Assembly: GCA_905372035.1 (NCBI GenBank)
Contig: CAJPNN010000021.1
Coordinates: 1 to 21,207 of the forward strand
Direction: 5' to 3'
DNA length: 21,207 nucleotides
From: Bacillota bacterium
Lineage (GTDB): Bacteria; Bacillota; Clostridia; Peptostreptococcales; Anaerovoracaceae
The number at the start of each line of letters is the position of its first letter. Positions within the stretch are counted from its first letter, which is position 1. Position numbers and translations under genes: made by a program. This document shows, one piece after another, positions 8,536-14,464 of the stretch. Under the pieces are notes generated by a model that was given only the letters and a program-made list of their open reading frames with translations, searched no databases and was not told the origin of the DNA.

Positions 8536-8564
8536 ATGATATAAAATTTTCAAGGTTTTGTCAA
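8536..8564 (-). promoter_or_regulatory. SigA-type promoter of thrS
   Basis: TTGACA (8564-8559) and TATCAT (8541-8536) are separated by exactly 17 bases, immediately upstream of the T-box leader. The -35 box contains the TGA stop codon of the last pilus gene (8563-8561), so the thrS unit starts where the pilus operon ends. Confidence 0.85.
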
Positions 8565-8956
8565 GTCTCCGGGAGCTCATATTTAGCCTTTCTCACTATG
8601 TTTTCAACTTTTAAAAACGGCAATCTGAACATATCTTTACCCTTGACTTTCAAAGTGACTTCAACCGCAGGTTTTCTAATACCCTCAAAATACTCAAGAT
8701 CATAACTTATTTCATCTTCAGGAAACTTACCTTTTAATATTCCGTCTATGAATTTTATACCCTCCTTTCTGTTAAACACCATATATCCCTGACCGTATGA
8801 ATACTCATCATAATAAAGAGCCGCACCTGCTGCTGCATCTTCCGCCAAAGCTTTTATTTTCTCCTGTTTTTGCATGTATGCTCCCATATCGGCATCATAA
8901 ATTACAATGCTCACCGCAACGCTCAATATTGCTATAAACGTTATAAAACTTTTCAT
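8561..8956 (-). CDS. TadE/TadF-like pilus-assembly pseudopilin candidate
   Basis: This 131-residue protein starts MKSFITFIAILSVAVSIVIYDAD, one hydrophobic helix right at the N-terminus, then an alpha-helical stretch KIKALAEDAAAGAALYYDE like the conserved helix of TadE/TadF proteins. A mostly extracytoplasmic beta-rich domain follows, ending KYELPET. No signal peptidase or prepilin leader is visible before the helix. Its ATG overlaps the TGA of the upstream TadE-like gene (ATGA). It is the last gene of the pilus operon, and its stop codon lies within the thrS -35 box. A minor pilin or pilus-assembly role is inferred from context and topology. I do not recognise a precise family, so the TadF label is tentative. 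Confidence 0.6.
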   Translation of the reverse strand: MKSFITFIAILSVAVSIVIYDADMGAYMQKQEKIKALAEDAAAGAALYYDEYSYGQGYMVFNRKEGIKFIDGILKGKFPEDEISYDLEYFEGIRKPAVEVTLKVKGKDMFRLPFLKVENIVRKAKYELPET

Positions 8957-9372
8957 GATCCCGGCTCCAAAAGCTCACTGGCAACAGTTCCCGATATCTT
9001 GTAATATCCCCGATTTTTATCCGGTGATATCCCTAATATTTTTTCTCCCGCCATTATCTTTTTTATGGGAACCCTCACCTCATAATTTATCAACTCTCTT
9101 TCATCAAAATAATTTCTTCTGTATTTAACCTGTCCGTCCGTTATTATTTCTATCTCATCAGGCGAAATACCGAACTCCTTTGACAGTTTGCTTTTCAGCT
9201 TCTTGCAATTCTCAGCAGTAAAAAATCCGTCCTGTCTTGCGGCTTCTTTTGCTGCATATACATGTTCCTGCATCATTGCCGTTCTGTGATTATTCAACTG
9301 TGAAAGTCCGAACTGCATAACAAAAATCATCATCAAAGGTAATATTGCAACCAAAATTATAAACTGCTTCAC
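8953..9372 (-). CDS. TadE-like pseudopilin candidate
   Basis: This is a 139-residue protein with an N-terminal hydrophobic helix FIILVAILPLMMIFVMQFGLSQL. The LP followed by a hydrophobic run and QFG matches the LPxLLxLLxxxxEFG pattern of TadE. YAAKEAARQDG further on matches the AAREAAR region of that family. The rest (about 50-139) looks like a small periplasm-like or extracellular domain. Unlike classical TadE there is almost nothing before the helix (MKQ only). The start is GTG and overlaps the TGA of the small pilin gene upstream (GTGA), so translation is probably coupled. Its role as a minor pilin of the Tad-type system is inferred from sequence pattern and neighbours. Confidence 0.62.
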   Translation of the reverse strand: MKQFIILVAILPLMMIFVMQFGLSQLNNHRTAMMQEHVYAAKEAARQDGFFTAENCKKLKSKLSKEFGISPDEIEIITDGQVKYRRNYFDERELINYEVRVPIKKIMAGEKILGISPDKNRGYYKISGTVASELLEPGS

Positions 9373-9518
9373 GGTTCCTGCCTCACCCTTTCGGTTATCT
9401 CATGTTCCCATGCCTTTGAAATGCCGCTTTTAATTGACGTTTCATCATCTCCTGCAACCATCTGAAATACAAATATACCGAGAATTATCATTGCAACCAT
9501 TATTATTGCCTGTTTCAT
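9369..9518 (-). CDS. Tiny Flp-like pilin candidate (49 residues)
   Basis: A 49-residue gene, short enough to be missed by length cutoffs. The translation begins MKQAIIMVAMIILGIFVFQMV and ends TERVRQEP. The first 14 residues are almost the same as those of the next gene upstream (MKQIIVMVAMVVLG), and the DNA is also similar (both begin ATGAAACAG), which suggests a tandem duplication. It starts five bases after the stop of that gene, has no clear Shine-Dalgarno sequence of its own, and its TGA overlaps the GTG of the TadE-like gene. The single hydrophobic helix with a short polar tail fits a pilin-like or membrane-anchored structural peptide. Function is inferred from context only. Confidence 0.6.
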   Translation of the reverse strand: MKQAIIMVAMIILGIFVFQMVAGDDETSIKSGISKAWEHEITERVRQEP

Positions 9519-9523
9519 TATAC

Positions 9524-9712
9524 TTATACCGATATAACAAAATCAGATTCTTCAAAATAATTTCCACCGATATCTGCAAATTGACAGCTGCTCTTTATCT
9601 TTTTGTTCGTCTCTGTCGTTATATTCTCAATCGTTCCCTTATATTGTCCTATAAATCCTGCAATAGCTATTCCCAATACAACCATCGCAACCATAACTAT
9701 TATCTGTTTCAT
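9524..9712 (-). CDS. Flp-type pilin candidate (62 residues)
   Basis: This 62-residue protein starts MKQIIVMVAMVVLGIAIAGFIG, a single hydrophobic helix, followed by QYKGTIENITTETNKKIKSS and a short polar tail with one cysteine. The order of hydrophobic helix, then a glycine turn, then an amphipathic segment with Asn/Thr resembles mature Flp pilins, but the usual leader and processing site (G followed by x4-EY) is absent. The ATG has an AGGAGG about seven bases upstream, the best ribosome site among the four pilin-like genes, which would fit the major subunit. It follows tadC by ten bases. The family assignment rests on size, topology and position. Confidence 0.62.
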   Translation of the reverse strand: MKQIIVMVAMVVLGIAIAGFIGQYKGTIENITTETNKKIKSSCQFADIGGNYFEESDFVISV

Positions 9713-9722
9713 AACACTCCTC

Positions 9723-10361
9723 CTAAAATAAATTATTTAACATTTCTCTTTGTTCAATAAAAAACGAAACACAAAGAAAATCGATAAAAATTAAAATAAC
9801 ATTAATAACCACCGGTATATATATAAGATTACTTATTATCTCATCCTGACGCCTTATATCTGTTATCATTGCTTCCTTAATAGATTTTTCATATGAAATC
9901 AGAGTTTCGAGAAGATCTTTTTGCGGAATTTCATCCCACTTTAATATTAATCTGCAAAAATCCCCGGAAATATCCGTACCTGCATACTTATTAAAAACTT
10001 CTTCCGCTTCTTTTATACGATTTAACCTTACAAACGATAACATATTGACAAAGGCTTCTTTCAATATACCGTCATTATCACACAATACTTGAAGTACATA
10101 GTCGATTCCTATATCATTCTCTCTTCCTACCACTATTATGTTTCTTAAATAAGAAATAGATTGAAAAATTTCTCTGTCAACTTGAGCTCTGCGTTTTTTC
10201 TCCAGATATCGTTTAAATACTATCCCTCTAACCTCAATTAAACGTTTTTTCAGGTTTTCTTCACTTATAAAATCTCTCAGGCGACGTTCTTTGCTTCTGT
10301 TTATTTCATATACTCCTAAAATAAATGATCCCATAGAAAGCATATAAACTACATATGTCAT
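9723..10361 (-). CDS. tadC: TadC-like inner-membrane pilus platform protein
   Basis: This 212-residue protein has a hydrophobic N-terminal segment (residues 2-17), a cytoplasmic helical region (SISYLRNIIVVGRENDIGIDYVLQVLC...), and a C-terminal hydrophobic hairpin (about 180-203, LIYIPVVINVILIFIDFLCVSFF). The layout resembles half of a T2SSF-type platform protein, the kind that pairs with TadB and couples the ATPase to pilus polymerisation. It is shorter than typical TadC (about 280-320). The ATG has an AGGAGG seven to eight bases upstream. It follows tadB after 59 bases with no visible gene or terminator. The sequence is divergent, so the assignment relies largely on gene order. Confidence 0.62.
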   Translation of the reverse strand: MTYVVYMLSMGSFILGVYEINRSKERRLRDFISEENLKKRLIEVRGIVFKRYLEKKRRAQVDREIFQSISYLRNIIVVGRENDIGIDYVLQVLCDNDGILKEAFVNMLSFVRLNRIKEAEEVFNKYAGTDISGDFCRLILKWDEIPQKDLLETLISYEKSIKEAMITDIRRQDEIISNLIYIPVVINVILIFIDFLCVSFFIEQREMLNNLF

Positions 10362-10420
10362 GTTTAAATCCTCCTGACAATCAACTTATAAATTTTTTTC
10401 TATATAAGATTCAGTCCTTC

Positions 10421-11353
10421 CTAAAAATCAAAACTCTTACTCCTTACAGCCTCTATAAGCACTACGTTAAACAGATAAAGCAAAATACATATGACGAACA
10501 GAATAATCCCTTCTTCTGTAAAAAATTGATTTCTAAACAGTTTTTCAAAAGGTATATCAAGATACCTGGTCGATGCTGCAAACATTCCCGCATAAAGCAG
10601 AGGTATCAAAAATAACAGCATTCTTCTCGCTTCGGAATTCAATCTTTTACGCTCTTCCAAAAGCTTCCTCGCTTCCCTGAGCTGAATCAACAGATCCTCG
10701 AGCGCAGCCTGAACATTTATCCCGCTCTCTCCCGCAATAGCAAGATTGTTTGCAAACATTCCCGCCCAGTTCGTATTTATACCGTATGTAAAAATTTTTG
10801 CCGCATCTTTTATCTTCTCAATATTTCCTTCCGTTCTCATCTCAAGCAAAATCCTGTAGAGCAAATTCTTTGATACCTTGATATCATTGCCGCCGTTTGT
10901 GATAACAAGTTCCATAGTTCTGTAAATATTGTAATTTGCAATTCTGTATTGTGACAAAAATTCGGATATCAACCTTTCTCCCTCATAACTTCCTTTCTTC
11001 CTCATATTTTCAACTTTCATCTTCATCGCAAGATATGGCATGAGGACAAAACCCGATGTTATAAATAGCGAAGTTACCATTCCTGATAAATATAAGAATG
11101 AAGTAAACACCACTACTCCCAAAGCTGTTTGAAATATACAAAATCCGTCTCCCGATATATTTTTTATACCTACGGTCCTCAAAGTTTTTTCTATATTATC
11201 CGACAACTTACCGTATATATTCTTGCTTCGCCTATTATATCTTAATCTTCTGTAAGCCTTTGATTTCTTATATAAAAACACTAACGGATCATAAAATAAA
11301 AGTATTATCCCCGACAAAAGGCATATATAAATAGTTAAATATATCAAATTCAA
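10421..11353 (-). CDS. tadB: TadB-like inner-membrane pilus platform protein
   Basis: The protein has an N-terminal membrane segment (LIYLTIYICLLSGIILLFY), a basic cytoplasmic stretch, a central hydrophobic pair (about residues 70-105), a T2SSF-like cytoplasmic domain (FANNLAIAGESGINVQAALEDLLIQLREARKLLEERKRLNSEARR) and two C-terminal membrane segments. The frame is open up to 11452, but that would overlap tadA by 95 bases with a very basic extension. I prefer the TTG at 11353, four bases after the tadA stop, with AAGGAAA about ten bases upstream (310 residues). A second TTG at 11347 is also possible. TadB normally pairs with TadC as the platform for pilus extrusion; here it lies directly after the motor ATPase gene, the classical order. 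Confidence 0.75.
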   Translation of the reverse strand: MNLIYLTIYICLLSGIILLFYDPLVFLYKKSKAYRRLRYNRRSKNIYGKLSDNIEKTLRTVGIKNISGDGFCIFQTALGVVVFTSFLYLSGMVTSLFITSGFVLMPYLAMKMKVENMRKKGSYEGERLISEFLSQYRIANYNIYRTMELVITNGGNDIKVSKNLLYRILLEMRTEGNIEKIKDAAKIFTYGINTNWAGMFANNLAIAGESGINVQAALEDLLIQLREARKLLEERKRLNSEARRMLLFLIPLLYAGMFAASTRYLDIPFEKLFRNQFFTEEGIILFVICILLYLFNVVLIEAVRSKSFDF

Positions 11354-11357
11354 TCTT

Positions 11358-12710
11358 TCATTGTTTCCTTTCCGACATCTTCTTAAGCTGCAAATCAAAA
11401 CTATGAAAAGCTTTATAATTTTCTTCTTCCGCCAATCGCTTTTTTTCTTCACTTATCAAATAGCTGAATCTCCAATTGTCAGATCTGAAGTTGTATCTGC
11501 AGATTTCCTGCATTTTGATCGCATCCTCACTCTTATCGTAAAGCAACTCATATATACACTTAAGCCTCTTCTTACTTTTATCCGCAAGCTGTACAAAATG
11601 AAAAATATAATCTATGCTCGCTGCAACTTTCTTAGACGTTATAGCTATATCTCCTCCCATGCTTTTTACTATTTCAGACGCCACGTCGTACGGAAAATCC
11701 AACGGATCTCTGGTATGAAAAGTCATCTTCATCCGCCTAGTCCCCTTGCTTGCAATCCTTATAGCTGTATCCAGAGCTATGCCGTCCCGTGCTTCCGCCA
11801 AAATGAAATAATCAGCATCACTTCTAAGTAAATTTTTAGATATGTTCTTAAGTTTCTCATTGTCCGCAATAATCTGAACGATAGGTGAAAACGGCATTAT
11901 TTCATGAAGTCTTATTTCCGGATCCGTCTCAACCATCACACCTTCAAGCTCCGGATCTTCATATCTTTGCCATGTTGACAGAAATGAAGTCTTCGCAGAC
12001 CTGACAGGTCCCGTAAAAGCGACATTGAATCCCGCCTTTACCATGTACTCAAAAAGTATACCCGAACCTTTGGGAATAGTCCCGAAACTTTCCTGTTGTT
12101 TAAAACTGTATTCCGGTATTATATATCTTCTGAAAATTATAACTTCACGATCCTGCTTTACCATTTTCCCTTTAAATATCGTAATTCTGGTTCCGTCCAA
12201 CAGATATATCTCATGAAAGTCTCTATCCATACGCTCCTGCGGAGTCAAAAGCAAAAATCCCCTTATAAGCTGCTCTCTTCTGTCTTTAGAAATTTTTTGT
12301 TCCATAAGCTTCATTTTACCTCTATCCAGGTAGAAAATATCGTTGCCTATTATCTTTGCGGAACTGCTGTTTCTGAATCTTTCACCGAACCACTCCGCCA
12401 TACCTGCCATACCCCAATTCTCATGATATATGCCTTCGGCAAGACTTTCATACCACGACGGATAAGGTACAGAAAAATAGTTTTTACTTTTTATAAATTC
12501 GTCTATTTTATCAATAAGATATCCTACTTCTTTTTCATACCCTATTATAGCTTTCTTTTGAAGCAACATAGCACCTATAAAGTCATCTCTTTCTTCCTGC
12601 CATCTTTTTCTGAACTCGACTCCGACCACTTCGCATAATTTTTCAAAAGACATATCTCTATAATCTGTAATATGTTCCATCACATAATCTTCAGCACAAA
12701 ATCTTTCCAA
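11358..12710 (-). CDS. tadA: TadA/CpaF-like secretion ATPase, divergent
   Basis: This is a 450-residue type II/IV secretion-type ATPase that would power pilus polymerisation. The N-terminal half (1-190) is divergent. The nucleotide-binding core shows a P-loop GPVRSAKTS (234-242) where the family usually has GxxxxGKT, an acidic strand MVETDPEIRL (259-268), FILAEARDG (302-310) with Glu306 in the place of the Walker B glutamate (usual form GEVRGxEA), and FHTRDP (331-336) replacing the common IHANS/HTN box. The start is TTG with GAGGAG about five bases upstream, inside the end of tadZ (overlap 20 bases). It sits between a TadZ-like and a TadB-like gene as in canonical tad loci. The changed motifs suggest a distinct subfamily; the catalytic lysine and glutamate are kept. 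Confidence 0.82.
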   Translation of the reverse strand: MERFCAEDYVMEHITDYRDMSFEKLCEVVGVEFRKRWQEERDDFIGAMLLQKKAIIGYEKEVGYLIDKIDEFIKSKNYFSVPYPSWYESLAEGIYHENWGMAGMAEWFGERFRNSSSAKIIGNDIFYLDRGKMKLMEQKISKDRREQLIRGFLLLTPQERMDRDFHEIYLLDGTRITIFKGKMVKQDREVIIFRRYIIPEYSFKQQESFGTIPKGSGILFEYMVKAGFNVAFTGPVRSAKTSFLSTWQRYEDPELEGVMVETDPEIRLHEIMPFSPIVQIIADNEKLKNISKNLLRSDADYFILAEARDGIALDTAIRIASKGTRRMKMTFHTRDPLDFPYDVASEIVKSMGGDIAITSKKVAASIDYIFHFVQLADKSKKRLKCIYELLYDKSEDAIKMQEICRYNFRSDNWRFSYLISEEKKRLAEEENYKAFHSFDLQLKKMSERKQ

Positions 12711-13458
12711 GCAATCTCCTCTTTTCTCTTACCGGTCCCCCATAATATGATTCAATAAATTTTGACATCTCCCGATGGAAGAGTTTATTTCTGTCCTGTA
12801 AAACATCGTGTTCCCTTTCGCACTCTTTAAGTTCATAAGTATATGGAATTGAAATTATATCCCCCTTATCCATGCCGAGTCTCTCGGACATATATTTGAT
12901 GTCATAAGGATCTGTTCCGTCATACATGTTCATTAAAAGCTTTCCTATCTCAATCCCCATTTTAACAAGCAGTTTCAGTCTCATTTCCAGACCTTTAACA
13001 TTTGATTCTCTTTGATTCAGCACCGTTATCAGATCCTTATCCTCAACATTCAAAGCTCCCATCGTGAGTCCGTTATTCAAATTTTCTCCCGCATCGACGA
13101 TTACATAATCAAACTCGTCTCTTGCATGTTCTATTAATTTTTGTGCAACATCAGGTTTATAAGTTCCCGAGGCTATTATGTTTTCAGGCTCTCCTATGTA
13201 CCATATCCCCTGATCGCTACCTGCCGCTTTACTCAAAAATCCTCTTACAAGCAAATCATTGTCCAAAAGATGAACTATAGACTCGATGTTTTCCGTACTT
13301 TCTTTTACATAATGTGTAAAACTGCCTTCGTTCAGTCCCAAAAATATCACTTTTTTATCTTTGAACTTTCTTGCCGTTTTGATCGCAAAGTTTAAACTTA
13401 TCAGAGTAGTTCCTACACACTTTCCTCCTCCGAAGAATAAAACAACTCTACCTCTCAT
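12691..13458 (-). CDS. tadZ: TadZ/CpaE-like MinD-superfamily ATPase without the usual P-loop lysine
   Basis: This 255-residue protein has the MinD/ParA-like fold pattern. A first strand RVVLFFGGGKCVGTT stands where a deviant Walker A (KGGxGKT) is expected, then SLNFAIKTARKFKDKKVIFLGLN, and FDYVIVDAG at 116-124 is the Walker A'/B-type strand. The P-loop reads GGGKCVGTT (10-18): the glycines and threonines are there, but the lysine before T is not, so ATP hydrolysis is doubtful. In Tad systems TadZ/CpaE positions the pilus apparatus at a cell site; atypical P-loops are known in that family. Its ATG follows the cpaB-like stop directly (TAAATG), with GGAGG ten bases upstream. The N-terminal receiver-like domain of long CpaE proteins is absent. 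Confidence 0.75.
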   Translation of the reverse strand: MRGRVVLFFGGGKCVGTTLISLNFAIKTARKFKDKKVIFLGLNEGSFTHYVKESTENIESIVHLLDNDLLVRGFLSKAAGSDQGIWYIGEPENIIASGTYKPDVAQKLIEHARDEFDYVIVDAGENLNNGLTMGALNVEDKDLITVLNQRESNVKGLEMRLKLLVKMGIEIGKLLMNMYDGTDPYDIKYMSERLGMDKGDIISIPYTYELKECEREHDVLQDRNKLFHREMSKFIESYYGGPVREKRRLLGKILC

Positions 13459-14097
13459 TTAATTGTTTCCTCCTTGGATTATCAACAAGTCCTTAGGATT
13501 TGTCTGACATAACGCTCGGATTTTTGAATAGACATCCTCATTGCATATAATCTCTATATGATCTATTACTCCCGACGTAGAGTCTCTGTTAAGCAACTCT
13601 TTCTTTGTTCCGTTAAGATCTGTTATCTCCCTGTCCACATTGTCTTTAACGAACGCTACTGAAAATTTCCCTATTTTGGCTCGCTGAGAAAGTGAGTAGA
13701 TATCTATCTTATCCCCCTTTCTAAGAGAACTGCTCCTCATATAGATCCATTCCTGGGGAATTACAAATATCGCTCTCCCCTTGCCTATAAAAAAATCTCT
13801 TTTAGAAAACATGGATTTTGATAACTGACAATTTTCCGGTATATTAAATTCTGCAATTTTACCTACCACATCCTTAATTTCATTCATTCTGACAGCTCCT
13901 TGCACCAGATTTTCATGAGATATCCTTCCCGCTTTCAACATTCCCGCATTTATAAGTTCTCCTTTTTTAATCTCATGTTTGGCATAAAGCGCCTCTTCCG
14001 TAAAAAAGCGTTCTCTTCCATAACTCTCCCAATAAAACATAGAACCTATCGCTAAAATTATCATAAGGATCCCGATAGCAGGTCTGAATTTTTTCAA
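13459..14097 (-). CDS. cpaB: CpaB/RcpC-like SAF-domain pilus-assembly protein
   Basis: This 212-residue protein is anchored by one N-terminal helix (AIGILMIILAIGSMFYW, residues 7-23). An SAF-like region follows (ALYAKHEIKKGELINAGMLKAGRI...; VGKIAEFNIPENCQLSKSMFS), then a conserved RcpC-like stretch FVIPQEWIYMRSSSLRKGDKIDIYS, and a C-terminal domain ending DLLIIQGGNN. In Gram-negative Tad systems this protein works beside the secretin; in a monoderm it would face the cell wall. The start codon is TTG (TTG AAA AAA TTC) with a perfect AGGAGG nine bases upstream. It is the first gene of the pilus operon, about 40 bases after a strong promoter. Confidence 0.78.
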   Translation of the reverse strand: MKKFRPAIGILMIILAIGSMFYWESYGRERFFTEEALYAKHEIKKGELINAGMLKAGRISHENLVQGAVRMNEIKDVVGKIAEFNIPENCQLSKSMFSKRDFFIGKGRAIFVIPQEWIYMRSSSLRKGDKIDIYSLSQRAKIGKFSVAFVKDNVDREITDLNGTKKELLNRDSTSGVIDHIEIICNEDVYSKIRALCQTNPKDLLIIQGGNN

Positions 14098-14135
14098 GCT
14101 TTTCTCCCTCCTTTTTTGGTAATGATTGTAAATAT

Positions 14136-14164
14136 ATTATATAATTAACATTTTATTCAGTCAA
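14136..14164 (-). promoter_or_regulatory. SigA-type promoter of the pilus operon
   Basis: TTGACT (14164-14159) and a perfect TATAAT (14141-14136) are separated by exactly 17 bases, upstream of the AGGAGG and TTG start of the cpaB-like gene. The surrounding 60 bases are very AT-rich. No operator-like palindrome overlaps it. Confidence 0.85.
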
Positions 14165-14282
14165 GATTTTTTATGATTTTTTATATAATATGTCATGATA
14201 ATACAATTTCATTGGCGTTCAAAAAACTTAAAACCGCCATACCTGTTGTTTTTTCAACATGCACAGCGACTATTACACACAC

Positions 14283-14421
14283 TTTTTATCCTATAGACCC
14301 ACTTTTGCCCTACGACACAAAGTTTCAGGATAAAAAAATGAGACGTAATTTTTTATCTGTTTTCAATCATCAGCTTTTGGCTCCGACTTTTGCAAACATT
14401 ACATTTCACAGTCTCATTTTT
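14283..14421 (-). repeat. Two overlapping long-loop inverted repeats after citrate synthase (terminator-like)
   Basis: Within the 367-base gap between citrate synthase and the pilus operon, 14411-14421 and 14334-14344 form a perfect 11-bp inverted repeat (GTCTCATTTTT/AAAAATGAGAC on the plus strand). An inner 5-bp pair (14398-14402 with 14345-14349) lies inside. A second perfect 10-bp repeat pairs 14327-14336 with 14283-14292 (AGGATAAAAA/TTTTTATCCT). The two share bases 14334-14336, and the U-run of the transcript can pair upstream or downstream, not both. The first repeat ends in seven U and may terminate the citrate synthase transcript. A small 5-bp hairpin follows at 14244-14259. No gene is seen in the rest of the gap, apart from the pilus promoter and ribosome site. 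Confidence 0.5.
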
Positions 14422-14464
14422 ATTTTATTCGTATTTTTTCAATCGATAAGCTGCATTTTGTGTT

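Noticed and set aside
11354..11452. Upstream extension of tadB overlapping tadA by 95 bases
   Set aside because: The extension is a lysine/arginine-rich translation of tadA sequence; a TTG with a ribosome site directly after the tadA stop is a better start.
14356..14412. Very short minus-strand frame starting at a GTG with a CxxC pair (VKCNVCKSR...)
   Set aside because: Only 18 codons, no ribosome site, and it lies inside the loop of the large inverted repeat. The reading continues only past a stop.
14098..14464. Possible cyclic-di-GMP riboswitch ahead of the pilus operon
   Set aside because: No GEMM-I core or second-class consensus could be found on the transcript strand, and the structured part lies upstream of the pilus promoter.
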